Shown here: positions 49,000 to 59,573 of the stretch, in pieces | Position numbering within the stretch: the first letter of the stretch is position 1 | Layout: each line of letters opens with the position of its first letter | Source of the DNA: Tetragonia tetragonoides | Lineage: Eukaryota > Streptophyta > Magnoliopsida > Caryophyllales > Aizoaceae | Length of the DNA stretch: 64,000 bases | Reading direction: 5' to 3' | Assembly (NCBI GenBank): GCA_038025085.1 | Contig: CM076147.1 | Coordinates: 31,200,266-31,264,265, forward strand | Made by a program: the position numbers and the translations under genes | The notes under the pieces: generated by a model | Told to the model about the DNA's origin: nothing | Database searches by the model: none | Seen by the model: the letters and a program-made list of their open reading frames with translations, nothing else

Positions 49000-49640
49000 T
49001 AAAATGGAGATCATTCTACTACGCAGAGTTATAATGGTCAAGTTTTCTATTAAAGATTAGACCTAGAATCAGTTATAATGGTCAAGTTTCCTATTAAAGA
49101 TTAGACCTAGAATTATTTTAGATTCATCGTTTATTCCTTTATATATATATATAATGTTTTAAAAAACTGTGTACAGCGAGACCAAGTTGCATAATAAACT
49201 TCACCCAACCTTAAAGATTGGGTTTGTTTCTTAATTGGGCGATGCTTATAAGTTACTAATGTCACTTGAAGAAATAATTGTAGGCTATGCACTCCCTCTG
49301 TTTCGGAAAAATCATAACATTTGTTTTTTAAAGGTCAAACTTTGACCATTGATTTATGAAAAAATATAAGGAATTACAATGTAAAAATTCTATTATTAGA
49401 TTCATTTTAAATAGTACTTTGAAAAATCATATTTTTTTTTAATGATCTATACTACAACTATTTAAGGTCAATGTGGTGCATTGGAGACCGTAAAAAAGTA
49501 AATGTTAAGGTTCTTCAGAATTGGAGAGAGTACTCCATCATAGAAGATTATGTGTATGATAGATCTAACGGAACAAATAATTATATTTTGTTATTATCTT
49601 GTGTTTAGCAAGTTTGTCCATCCTAGAAGACCATGTGTAT
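49000..49640 (-). repeat. Arm 1 of a second inverted repeat flanking the helicase locus
   Basis: The reverse complement matches 62830-63285. Shared blocks are TTGCTAAAC..AAGATAATAACAAAA, CATGGTCTTCTAGGATGGAC, CAATTATTTCTTC.AG.GACATTAG, GCATCGCCCAATTAAGAAAC, TTTATGCAACTTGGT and AGAATGATCTCCAT. A Stowaway-like MITE (49292-49530) is present only in this arm. A 61-bp stretch around AGTTATAATGGTCAAG is also tandemly repeated at 49028-49110. Confidence 0.82.
49292..49530. mobile_element. Stowaway-like MITE with empty site in the other arm
   Basis: This 239-bp element starts CTCCCTCTGTTTCGGAA and ends, on the other strand, CTCTCTCCAATTCTGAA; inverted similarity continues to AACATTT. CTCCCTC ends at a TA site are typical of Stowaway (Tc1/Mariner) MITEs. 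TA is kept on one side (49531-49532); the other side reads CA. The matching site near 62946 in arm 2 lacks the element. Confidence 0.8.
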
Positions 49641-51241
49641 GTTTTTTTTTTTTGGCAACTTGAAAATACAGATACATAAACATACTACATATGTTAACAT
49701 AGCAACTAAAACAGTAAAACTAACCACTAAACTACAACTAGGCACTGGTTATACAACTAACAGCATAATTTTGATCGAGGGCAATCCGCTTCCCCCCAGG
49801 ATTCTCCACAACATTAGGAAGAATTGAAGCATACGATCTCTTGATTCCCACATGAGCCACATGCCTCTCATGAAAAGTCCTCTTCAATCAACTACATCGT
49901 ACACCAGCAGCACAACATGATTTCCGAGACGTCGTCTGGGTACTAGGAAAACACCAAGAAGCATAACGCAGGCGTGATTGATGATGAGGACGCGACTTGG
50001 CAGAGAACACGAAACCAGGCTGATCCACACAACCATAATCTACATCACCCATATCCAAAGAGGGGCCAACAATCGAAGACTCGGTAGACAATTGGGACAT
50101 TCCAGGAGTCTCCAATGCACCAACACCAGCATCAATACATGCTGCTTCAAAGAACACAGTGTATCAACATTACCAGAATCAACCGAAACCACCTTATTTG
50201 AACCCGTGAAAATCATAGAACAATCCATCTTCTCAACACTCCGAAGTCTGACCCGCATAATAGATGAACCATCAGGGTGAGAAAAGCAAACCTCTTTGCC
50301 AAGCTTAACCAAATCATAAGCAGGTGGAGATATATTGAGGTAAGAGCCCTGCCTCTTTCGGTTATAATACCAAAATTTGGGCTCCGCAAGATCCTGGTTG
50401 TTCTTGAGATAACTAGCTACACCCCCAAGGCTTGAATCCACTGTCATATCCTCATGAATATCGTACGCACCATGACTCACAGCTGAACATTCTGAACTGA
50501 CATCATTGCATTTATTTTCTTCAACTTCACAAGATGGTACTACAGGACAATTAACAACATTGGATGAACTACTAAGCTCATAACTTTGATTCATAAACTG
50601 GTTAGAACAACTGGAGGATGCTTCCTCATCCTCACAAATCAAGACCTTTTTTCCTTTGTTATCCTAACACTCACCAGAGATCTTCGCATGACTCCTTTTG
50701 GCCCTGGAGCCACAACCCAATAAATTCTCAACCTTCCTCAATTCCCGCAGAACATCTTTATTTTTAGGCTCAATAGTTTTAGCCTTTTAAGTAAGTCAGT
50801 ATGGGCATCTCCAAATAAACCTAATTCCATAAAAGCAAGAGCTCTCCTAAACAAAGCCTTGGTGTGTGAAGGCATCCAACCCAGAACAATAAAGCAAAGA
50901 CTACAAGCTCGACGAAAATCATGAAACTGAAGGGCACATGTAGCTAAAATTAAATTTAGGGAGATAGCCAAATCATGAAAAATAGAGTGAGAGTCATCAC
51001 ACATGGGCATACCAAAGCAAAGTAATTTTGCAGCTTTATCATAACAAACATGAGCATTCTTGAACTTACCCTCCTTAAACCAACAATTCCCTTGATCCTT
51101 TAAAAGATTCACATGAAAAAACAGATCCTTATGGCCCTCCGGATGCGCAAGAAGTTGACACAAATCATCCTCCACCAAATCATCATCCTCAGTACAAAGA
51201 TGAACATTCACCAGATTGGAAAGAAAAGATTTGGAATCCAT
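49641..51241 (-). pseudogene. Probable processed pseudogene of a TPR-repeat protein
   Basis: A single intronless reading runs from an ATG at 51241 (MDSKSFLSNLVNV) to about 49888, followed by a trailer and an A tail (T run at 49641-49653 on the plus strand). Residues about 40-170 look like tetratricopeptide repeats (LKDQGNCWFKEGKFKNAHVC, SLNLILATCALQFHDFRRAC, KALFRRALAFMELGLFGDA). The second half (SYLNISPPAYDLVKLGKEVC, SIMRVRLRSVEKMDCSM) is not recognised. Lesions: a one-base loss near 50785, an in-frame TAG at about 50663, and another one-base loss near 50160. Lack of introns plus an A tail exactly where homology with the other inverted arm ends indicates reverse-transcribed insertion. No clear target duplication was found. 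Confidence 0.75.
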
Positions 51242-51999
51242 AATCAAAAAACGAAAATAAACACAAGAGATACCAAGCCTCCAAACAATTAGACAAAACA
51301 ACAACCAACTAGTACCTACACTAACCATAAAAGATCAAAGCCTAAAGAACTAAAGAAAACTACCTGAGGCCGTCTTCCAATGGCAATTTGTTGTTGATTC
51401 ATATCTATTCCACCAACAAGCTACAGAAGATAAAATGTAGTCAGCCTTCATAGAGCCAAATAAACCGGGAATTTGGTTAGTGCACAAGTTGTTCATCATG
51501 TTCAGCAGTTTACCAGTTGAATAATAATTCTCACTGTGGACCAAACAAAACATTTACTACATGATTTTTTTTATTCCAAGAATTAGTTCAGTTGCATAAA
51601 ATAAGTCAAGAAGGCATAAAACAGTCGCTGTTACATCTTACATGTAATATCTATGCAGAAACTATTCCAAAAGCCAAATATCCTTGAGCTTTATTGCATG
51701 GGAAAACAACACAAGTACATGCAAAATCTCTACAATATAACTGGTACTTAAAGCCCCAACACTAAGGAAAGATATTCAGCTAGGTGATCAGCTTACAACA
51801 GCAGTTCTTAAGCCGATATCAGATCCCAAAGCTTCAAATTGTTCAGCTATTTGAATAGCGAGTTCCCTAAATGCACATGGAATATAAAAGGATCAGACAC
51901 CATAACGGCACAACCTCTTATCGAAAGTGCATTAGTGAGTCTACAATAGCTAGACAATTTTAAAGATATCTAAAGCCAAAAATAACACCATGTGAAGAA

Positions 52000-52018
52000 G
52001 GGGGGGGGGGGGGGGGGG
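52000..52018. repeat. Poly(G) run
   Basis: A run of about 19 G residues in helicase intron 2. Its length in the assembly may be unreliable. Confidence 0.9.
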
Positions 52019-53172
52019 AGGGGAAACTAAATAAAAAATACAAATAAGTAAATACCACTTTGTGTATAACAAGACTCCTATTAGAGGAGAGGTATTATGG
52101 TCAAAGCCTCAAAGGTAACTTCCCCATGAGGCTTTTTCTTCTGAACTCTTGAATGAAAAGGCAAAGAGCTAGTACACAACGAATAAAAAGAAGACAGCAG
52201 CTCAATGAAACATTCGGTCTAGTTCATCCACAATATATCCACTTTAAATATCATAGCTGAAAAATTGTCCAATTGTAACTCTTTCTACTGTTTCAAACAT
52301 TGATGCATCAAAACAAATAATCCAAATTATCCAAAGCAAAAACACCAAGCATCTTCTCGATCAAAAGCTTATCCATGTTTTAAGCAACAAATTCAAAATC
52401 TAAAATGATATGTAATTGATAACCAGACTCAAATTCCAGCAGTCTAGAGGCCAAATATACTTTAGAGTATATGCATAGGGGAGTCCATGCCACTTACAAT
52501 ACAAAGAACAACAAAAGGGAAAGGTGGGATCAAGATGAGCCTTAATTCAAACATCAATGAAAGTAAAATCATCCAAATTCCCAACACAATAAAATACCCA
52601 AAAAGGAGCAACTACTTAACAACCCAATTGAATTTGAAAGCAAGATTCTTTTTTTTCTTCTTAATTAGCAAACCCCATCAAACTTAAATTTAACACATAA
52701 AACAAACATCAATGGAAAAACAATAACTGGGTGGTATTAAAAGTAATTAGTAAACAGAAAATTACCTAGTGGGTGAAAGAACACAGCAGAAGAAAGCTTT
52801 AGAGGAATCCAGTAGAGCTTGAATAATAGGCAAAACGAAAGCCCCAGTTTTACCAGACCCAGTTTGAGCAACCCCAATTATATCCTTTCCTGGAAAAAAA
52901 AATTATCACACAAGAAATAATCAACGACAAGCAATAATAATAGAATAAATGTGAACTTTGATGAGAGAAAAAATAGAGAGAAGAATTCCTGTTGTATTGA
53001 ATGAATTGATCGAATGAATATTACAGCACAATTGTTTTTTTTATGTACAGTAGCTGCCAACTTAATGCTGAGCTGGCAACTCTCTAACAAACTCAAGCTT
53101 GCTCTAACAACCTATTACAAAACAGTTTATTTACAAAACAGATTATTATTAACATAACCTCTACACCCCCCC

Positions 53173-55578
53173 TCAAGTTGGAGGGTGAGAAGCACTGGAC
53201 ACCCCCAACTTGGAAAGAAGGTAATGGTGCTGCTTGTCAGTGAGGCTCTTGGTAAACAAATCAGCAAGTTGTTCAGTTGTCTTGACATAGGATAGAGTGA
53301 TCAATCCTTCCTGTAACTTCTCCCGGACAAAGTGACAATCTAGATCAATGTGCTTTGTACGCTCGTGATAGACAGGGTTACGAGCTATATAAATAGCTGA
53401 TTGACTGTCACAACGTAATGGAACTGGGATGATGGAAGAGACAGTGAGCTCAGCAAGCAATCTCGTGAGCCAAGACAATTCTGCTGTGACTTTCCTCATT
53501 GATCTGTATTCAGCTTCTGCTGATGATAAAGAAACTGTGGGTTGTTTCTTGGATTTCCAAGAAATAGGTGAACCCCCAAGAGTAATGTAGAAACCACTCA
53601 CTGATCTTCTAGTAGAGGGGCATGCAGCCCAATCTGAATCACAATAAGCTTGCAGAGAGAAAGAAGAAGAAGAATTGAACAACAATCCTTGAGATGGAGA
53701 GGCACTGAGATACTTGAGTGTGTGTAGAGCTGCTGCTAGGTGAGGCTCCCTAGGATGTTGCATGAATTGACTGAGAAACTGAACAGAGAATGCTAAGTCA
53801 GGTCTAGTATTAGTAAGATAATTCAACTTGCCTACAAGGATCCTGTATGAAGTAGGATCAGGTAGGAGAGCTCCAGAATCAGATCTCAACCGAAGATTAG
53901 CTTCAAGGGGACTAATCACTGACTGTGTATTTTTAATACCAAATTCAGCAAGAAGATTTGTGGCAAAGTTCCTCTGTGTTAAGATCAAACCAGAGTTGTC
54001 TTGATAAAATTCCATGCCCAAAAAATAATTAAGGAAGCCAAGATCCTTAATTTTGAATGTTGAATCTAGAAAGCTCTTGAAATGATCAATTTCAGCCTCA
54101 TCATCCCCTGTAACCACTATATCATCTACATACACTGCTACTAGAATAGTGAGAGAACCTGTCTTCTTAGCAAAGAGGGAGTAATCATTTTTAGAGCTGT
54201 GATAACCTTGGCTGTGTAATGCTTGAGACAGTTTTGCATACCATTGGCGTGAAGCCTGCTTAAGACCATAAAGGGACTTCTTAAGCTTGCAAACTTGATT
54301 CTGGGGATGGGAAAGACCAGGAGGAGGAATCATATATATCTCCTCATCTAAATCACCATGTAAAAAGGCATTGTTAACATCAAGTTGATGTAGTTTCCAA
54401 CCCTTTTTAACTGCAGTTGCAAGTAGACATCTTATAGTGGTTATCTTGACCACAGGAGAAAAGGTTTCTGTGAAGTCCACCCCTGCCTTTTGTGTAAAAC
54501 CTCTAATAACAAGCCTGGCCTTAAATCTTTCTATGGTGCCATCTGACCTGTATTTTACAGTATATACCCATTTGCATGATATTGGCTTCTTTCCTGCAGG
54601 TAAAGATACTAACTCCCAAGTTTGATTAGCTAATAAAGCTTCAAATTCTTTGCTCATAGCTTGCTGCCAAGCAGGTACATCAACTGCTTCAGCATAATAT
54701 TTAGGCACATGTATATGATCTAATGTGTGTAAAAGCTGCTGGTTTGCAGGGGTAAGGGAAGAGCAACAAATTGTCTTAGGTGTAGGACAGGTAGATGTAA
54801 TGGTGTGAGCACAGAAATGAGAATTCACTTGAGAGAGATTACACATATAATCAGATAGATATGAAGGCTTCTGATGAACCCTGGTGCCTCTTCTTGGTGC
54901 TACTGGTGAGATAGTGTCCTGCTCAGGAGAGGGAAATATTTGTGGTGGAGAATTTGTGAGAGAAGGAGAAGAAATTGAAGAAGGAGAAGATGGAGGAGAG
55001 GGAGAATCTGGTGGTGGTGGAGAATCAGGAAAATCAGAAAAGAAATCTGTAGAATTTGTGTGAGAAGGAAAAAATAAAGATGAATGAATGGTTTTGTGAA
55101 AGGGAAAAATTTGTTCATGGAAAACAACATCTCTAGAATGGAAAATCTGAAAAGTATCAAGGTTGAGAACCTTATAAGCCTTCTTACCAAATGGATAACC
55201 CAAAAACACACAAGGAGAAGCTCTGGGCATAAATTTATCTCTATGTCTTTTCAAGGTGGATACATAGCAAAGACAACCAAATGATTTTAGGTGAGTATAT
55301 GAGGGAACCTGACCAAAAAGAAGTTCAAAAGGAGTGATATTTTTGAGAATTCTAGAAGGAAACCTATTAATGAGATAGGTTGCAGTTAATATGCATTCAC
55401 CCCAATACTTGAGTGGGACATTGGATTGAAAAAGGAGAGCCCTAGCAGTTTCTAAAAGGTGTTTGTGTTTTCTTTCAACAACTCCATTTTGTTGAGGTGT
55501 ATCTACACAACTAGTCTGGTGAATGATGCCCTGAGAGATGAAATAAGCTGTTGCCTCTTTGCTCAAACCTAGCTCCAA
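53173..55578 (-). CDS. Copia integrase C-terminus, reverse transcriptase and RNase H
   Basis: This continues the polyprotein after the nonsense codon. It has the end of the integrase core ([20 protein letters not shown]), the integrase C-terminal region ([18 protein letters not shown]), a Pro/Ser-rich linker, and the [70 protein letters not shown], catalytic YVDDIVVTG and [19 protein letters not shown] motif. RNase H follows: [32 protein letters not shown] and [11 protein letters not shown]. The frame is open for about 800 codons. The usual acidic residues are present. Confidence 0.93.
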   Translation of the reverse strand: MELGLSKEATAYFISQGIIHQTSCVDTPQQNGVVERKHKHLLETARALLFQSNVPLKYWGECILTATYLINRFPSRILKNITPFELLFGQVPSYTHLKSFGCLCYVSTLKRHRDKFMPRASPCVFLGYPFGKKAYKVLNLDTFQIFHSRDVVFHEQIFPFHKTIHSSLFFPSHTNSTDFFSDFPDSPPPPDSPSPPSSPSSISSPSLTNSPPQIFPSPEQDTISPVAPRRGTRVHQKPSYLSDYMCNLSQVNSHFCAHTITSTCPTPKTICCSSLTPANQQLLHTLDHIHVPKYYAEAVDVPAWQQAMSKEFEALLANQTWELVSLPAGKKPISCKWVYTVKYRSDGTIERFKARLVIRGFTQKAGVDFTETFSPVVKITTIRCLLATAVKKGWKLHQLDVNNAFLHGDLDEEIYMIPPPGLSHPQNQVCKLKKSLYGLKQASRQWYAKLSQALHSQGYHSSKNDYSLFAKKTGSLTILVAVYVDDIVVTGDDEAEIDHFKSFLDSTFKIKDLGFLNYFLGMEFYQDNSGLILTQRNFATNLLAEFGIKNTQSVISPLEANLRLRSDSGALLPDPTSYRILVGKLNYLTNTRPDLAFSVQFLSQFMQHPREPHLAAALHTLKYLSASPSQGLLFNSSSSFSLQAYCDSDWAACPSTRRSVSGFYITLGGSPISWKSKKQPTVSLSSAEAEYRSMRKVTAELSWLTRLLAELTVSSIIPVPLRCDSQSAIYIARNPVYHERTKHIDLDCHFVREKLQEGLITLSYVKTTEQLADLFTKSLTDKQHHYLLSKLGVSSASHPPT

Positions 55579-55599
55579 GGCATTATCTGACCTTACAGT

Positions 55600-56286
55600 T
55601 TATATTTTTGTATTAAACTGAGTATGAACCATTGTAGAAAATGCTTTTATCAACTCTAGAGCATTGTTCTTACAGTGAAGAAGGTGAGTCCAAGTAGTCC
55701 TACTGTAGTCATCTACAATGGTAAGAAAATAACTATGACCATCATGAGTTTTTGTGTGATAGGGACCCCAGAGATCTATATGAATGAGCTCAAATACATA
55801 TGTAGTATGAATGGTGCTATGGGGAAAAGGTAACCTGTGTTGCCTTGCTTTGGGACACACATTACAGGGAAGAAGAGAATCTGTATTACTTGTAGGATCA
55901 AGTAAACACAAGTATTTGAGTTTATGAAATGGTAAGTGACCCATTCTGTTATGCCACAAGACAGCAGAATCATGACAACTAGCATTGCAGTGAGCATGCT
56001 TATTATTTACAGGAAAAACAGGATCAATTGAAGAATGAAAACTATGACAAGTATCATGAGGCAAAGAAATAGTTGAGCAGGACATATCATGCACCAAGGA
56101 ATCCGGAGACTTCATATGCAACAAGTATAAACCACCTCTTGATTCACCAAGTTCCAGTGGCCTCTTTAGAGAAGGGCCCTGCAACAGACAAGATGTTGGT
56201 GTAAAGAGAACATTGCATAGGGTTTGTGAAATTAAATTTGCTAATTGAAAGCAAATTATATCTGAATTTAGGAACATAGAGAACAT
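55600..56286 (-). pseudogene. Copia GAG-pre-integrase and integrase N-terminal/core part
   Basis: Visible are the HHCC zinc-binding region (LWHNRMGHLPFHKLKYL, CNVCPKARQHRLPFP) and the first part of the integrase core (ELIHIDLWGPY, FLTIVDDYSRTTWTHLL). An in-frame TAA at 55602-55600, just before the VRSDNALEL segment, ends it. The next frame continues in the same register, so this is a single nonsense mutation. The upstream junction with gag/protease is frameshifted. Confidence 0.88.
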
Positions 56287-57637
56287 TTATGATGGATAAA
56301 TCTTTGGTGATAGGAATTGTGCCAATTTGATCAACAGAAACAGTGTGTCCATCAGGTAGGGTTATGGAGTATGGTCTAGTAAGTTGTCTGATGGTGGAAA
56401 ATAAGGTTTTATCATGGCACATATGGTCTGTGGCTCCAGTATCTATGATCCAAGGTTTGGTTGCAGCAATAACACAATTAGAACATGTACATGCAACAGA
56501 AATATTATGGAGAAAACAGTTAATGATACCTGCAAATGTAGAAGATGTAATAGCCTGATGTGCAGCACCCTGGGCAACAGTCTGGTTCTGTGTCTGCATA
56601 GTGCTCAAGAGCTGGACAAGTTGATTGATCTGATCTCCAGTAACATGAACCTTTCCATTACTCTGACTCGAATCAGTTGACTGATCACTAGCATTACAAT
56701 TTCCTTCCGCAACAGCTGCAACTCTCCTGCCCTGATTGTTCTGACTGTTCTGATTATACTGACCATAACTACCTCTGTTAGGTCCATTATTATTCCCATT
56801 CTTGAATGTGAAACTAGCAGGATAACCATGTAGCTTATAGCACTTGCTAATTAGATGTCCAGGCTTCTTGCAATAGTTACAAACAGCGGAAGATCTCTCA
56901 TCATTTCTTGGCTTTTGAAACTGATTACTCCTATGAACTCCAGCATGAAAAGATGCTGAGTCTGAAGCAAAAGTAGTAGTGGTTTTCACTTCTCTTTGCT
57001 TCTCTTCTTGCAATAATATTGAATAAGCTTGTGCTACTGACGGTAAGGGTTTCATCATCAACAAATTGCCTCTTATTGTTTTATATTCAGAATTTAAACC
57101 CATCAAGAATTGAATTAATCTCTGATCCTGTTCTAGTTTTATCCAGGCCGCAACTTTAGCACAAGTACATGCAGGCAGTGTTGTAAGATTACTTAATTCA
57201 TCCCATATTTTCTTGATCTTTGTAAAATAAGAACATATATCACCAGAACCTTGATCAAGTGAGGTTAAATCTTTCTGAAATTGAAACATAGTTGTGCCAC
57301 TACTTTGACCAAATCTTTCATCCAATTCAATCCAAATATCTCTAGCAGACGAAGCATAAAGAACACTACCAGCTATATCCTTAGAGAGAGAGTTTAAAAG
57401 CCAAGATGTTACCATGTCATTGCATCTCTGCCATTGTTTCTCAAATGGAGAATTTACACCAGGATGAACTGAATAACCATTTACGAAATTCAGTTTGTTC
57501 TTCGCCGACAATGCGATCATCATACCCTTTTTCCAGATACCAAAACCACTGCCATCAAACGGTTGAGCAACAAGAGTCATCCCTGGATGATCTGATGGAT
57601 GTAAGTACAACGGATCAGAATGATTAATTGCAGACAT
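56144..57637 (-). CDS. Copia gag and protease
   Basis: The frame starts MSAINHSDPLYLHPSDHPGM, a Copia Gag N-terminal region (LVAQPFDGSGFGIWKKGM), followed by the UBN2/retrotran_gag area (IWIELDERFGQS, YFTKIKKIWDEL, QFLMGLNSEYKTIRGNLL). A CCHC zinc knuckle reads CNYCKKPGHLISKC. The protease active site is WIIDTGATDHMC. The frame shifts away from the integrase frame near 56260, after VPKFRYNLLSISK. It encodes the capsid-like particle protein and polyprotein protease of the element. Confidence 0.9.
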   Translation of the reverse strand: MSAINHSDPLYLHPSDHPGMTLVAQPFDGSGFGIWKKGMMIALSAKNKLNFVNGYSVHPGVNSPFEKQWQRCNDMVTSWLLNSLSKDIAGSVLYASSARDIWIELDERFGQSSGTTMFQFQKDLTSLDQGSGDICSYFTKIKKIWDELSNLTTLPACTCAKVAAWIKLEQDQRLIQFLMGLNSEYKTIRGNLLMMKPLPSVAQAYSILLQEEKQREVKTTTTFASDSASFHAGVHRSNQFQKPRNDERSSAVCNYCKKPGHLISKCYKLHGYPASFTFKNGNNNGPNRGSYGQYNQNSQNNQGRRVAAVAEGNCNASDQSTDSSQSNGKVHVTGDQINQLVQLLSTMQTQNQTVAQGAAHQAITSSTFAGIINCFLHNISVACTCSNCVIAATKPWIIDTGATDHMCHDKTLFSTIRQLTRPYSITLPDGHTVSVDQIGTIPITKDLSIINVLYVPKFRYNLLSISKFNFTNPMQCSLYTNILSVAGPFSKEATGTW

Positions 57638-58329
57638 AGTAGATTGAGATCGATAAAGAAATTGATCAATTAAAAATGTAGAAATTGATCGAGAAGAAAT
57701 CGAATCCCTAATTGTTACGAGCTAGAGCAAATGAAGAAATCGATCCAAATGCTCGAAATAGAAACGAAAAGAAATTATCTGATGAAGATTGAGCTTGATT
57801 ATTGATGAATCAATTCAATAATCGAAGAGAAAAAATCATAGTGAAAATTAGGGATTTCAAGAACCATGGCTCTGATACCATGTGAACTTTGATGAGAGAA
57901 AAAATAGAGAGAAGAATTCTTGTTGTATTGAATGAATTGATCGAATGAATATTACAGCACAATTGTTTCTTTTATGTACAGTAGCTGCCAACTTTATGCT
58001 GAGCTGGCAACTCTCTAACAAACTCAAGCTTGCTCTAACAACCTATTACAAAACAGTTTATTTACAAAACAGATTATTATTAACATAACCTCTACAATAA
58101 ACCCAAGTGATATAAACATGTAAAAAATCAAAACTATAAATTAAAGACCTTGAAGGGCATGAGGAATGACATTAGCTTGAATTTTGGTAGGGATTTTCCA
58201 TCCCAGTTTATCACAAGCTTTTAGCAAAGGCTCACATAATCCCAACTCTTTGAATGACTTCACTTCTTTTTTCTCTTCCTTCATCTTTGATGATTTAATC
58301 GTCTGGAAAAGAAATTGATTTTCTGACAT

Positions 58330-59573
58330 GCAAAGTTTACAGACCTAATGAGAGCACAAATTCTTGCCTACTCTCATGATTGGAAAGGATCCTAATCTCA
58401 TCATGAGGTGACCATCTTGACATTTTTAGAAATTTTGGCGACAATCGAGCATTTTTAAAATCTGACTCGGTCATTTAAACACTTTAGTACTGTTGGCGGG
58501 AAATCTTTTGCATTTTTTTGACTTTTTCTATTTTCTTGCAATTATCTAATTTTGTCTAATTTCAAAAAAAATTAAAAATTAAAAATATTTGACCTCCCAT
58601 TCCTGTGCTCTCTCTCTTTCCTCCAAAAATGGACATGGGATATCTCATATCTCCATGTCTCTCTGTCAAAATCGTACAAAACTCCATATCCACAATGCTT
58701 GTAATAAATCAATTAATGGTTTAATCTAGGTTGTTAACCGTTTTTGTGTGCGTGGGAATCTTGTTATCAATATATTTAGCAAACTTCATTTAGTAGTGAC
58801 TTTCATTTAAAGGGCGAGTTGAGTACGTAAGACATTCCAATTTGGACTTTAATTTCGTCCCTAAACTCTCATTTTTGGGTACTTGTATATTTTATATGAG
58901 CGGGTGTTCTTTCTGAAAACATGATTAATTTGCTTTTCAAGTTACTTGATAGTCCCTTCGGTTTGTGCCTTCGGTAAAGCGTCAGTAGCAGAATTTGGGA
59001 TCCTTTCACGATTTTTCTTCAATTTAATGTCTTTTTCAAATGTCTTTTTCAAAATTGACACGTGACTTGGAAGGGGAAGGGGAAGGGGGGGGGGGAGGTT
59101 GGTGTTGTGTTGTAAATTTTAATGTAAATATATATCAAGATATAAACTGCTGTATGGGTCCATCTTTGTTTTTGTTATCTAGTCATGTTTGTAATAAAGG
59201 GAGCTTTCACGCAAAGCTTTGACAGCAAACAAATGAGGTTTACCATCGTTCTAGCATAGCTTTGACTTGGGAGTGTTTGGCATATTGGTGATAGTATCGC
59301 AACCTCACAGGCACTCTCTAGTATTTGTTGTAGGTAAATATCATGGATTGATTTACCTGTTGAAACTTGGAAGGGTGAATTACCAGTGCATTGTCATGAA
59401 GAAAGCTTTTCTTTTTTTTTTACCTTTCTCTTTTGGTGGCTCTCACACACCTGGCTTTTTGAAAATCACCAGTTGCAACCTTAACTGTAGTAATGTGTTA
59501 TTTGAAAAAGAGCTAAAACCAAAGTCTCGTGAACAAGTTGAACATCTGAGATCATAGTGTTCTATTGGTTGCA
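58330..59573. other. Region between the two helicase parts
   Basis: It contains the presumed promoter of the minus-strand helicase part (58330-58700) and a G-rich run at 59085-59095. Exons for the missing middle of the helicase (DEAD motif and motif III) were looked for here on both strands and not recognised. Short plus-strand frames lack any domain. Confidence 0.45.

Larger units (their letters stand above)
52945..58101 (-). mobile_element. Complete Ty1/copia retrotransposon, nearly intact, in helicase intron 1
   Basis: The LTRs are 52950-53165 (3') and 57881-58096 (5'), each 216 bp, TGTGAACTTT to CCTCTACA. A perfect target duplication ATAAA is at 52945-52949 and 58097-58101. A primer-binding site complementary to initiator tRNA-Met (TGGTATCAGAGCC on the minus strand) adjoins the 5' LTR, and a purine tract (GAGGGGGGG) adjoins the 3' LTR. 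Gene order is gag, protease, integrase, RT, RNase H, as in Copia. By eye the LTRs differ at about 3 of 216 positions (1.4%), so insertion is recent. One frameshift and one nonsense codon in pol make it defective. Confidence 0.97.
51364..58329 (-). pseudogene. DEAD-box RNA helicase (DDX47/RH10 type), N-terminal exons only
   Basis: Family members are nucleolar helicases in pre-rRNA processing. Exons: 58329-58149, 52889-52766, 51866-51797 and 51420-51364, all GT..AG with joining phases. Exon 1 carries the Q-motif region (FKELGLCEPLLKACDKLGW, then IPTKIQANVIPHALQ); the start could also be the ATG at 58284. Exon 2 holds motif I ([11 protein letters not shown]) and motif Ia (SPTR). Exon 3 encodes ELAIQIAEQFEALGSDIGLR and exon 4 LVGGIDMNQQQIAIGRRP. 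No DEAD motif, motif III or C-terminal exons follow on this strand: the TPR pseudogene starts 120 bp downstream. What is present is undamaged, but the gene is truncated at roughly 130 codons. A Copia element fills intron 1. Related C-terminal exons lie on the opposite strand at 59574-61357. Confidence 0.85.

Noticed and set aside
49292..49530. Treating this stretch as a promoter or conserved noncoding element
   Set aside because: Its ends match Stowaway MITEs and the segment is precisely absent from the other inverted-repeat arm.
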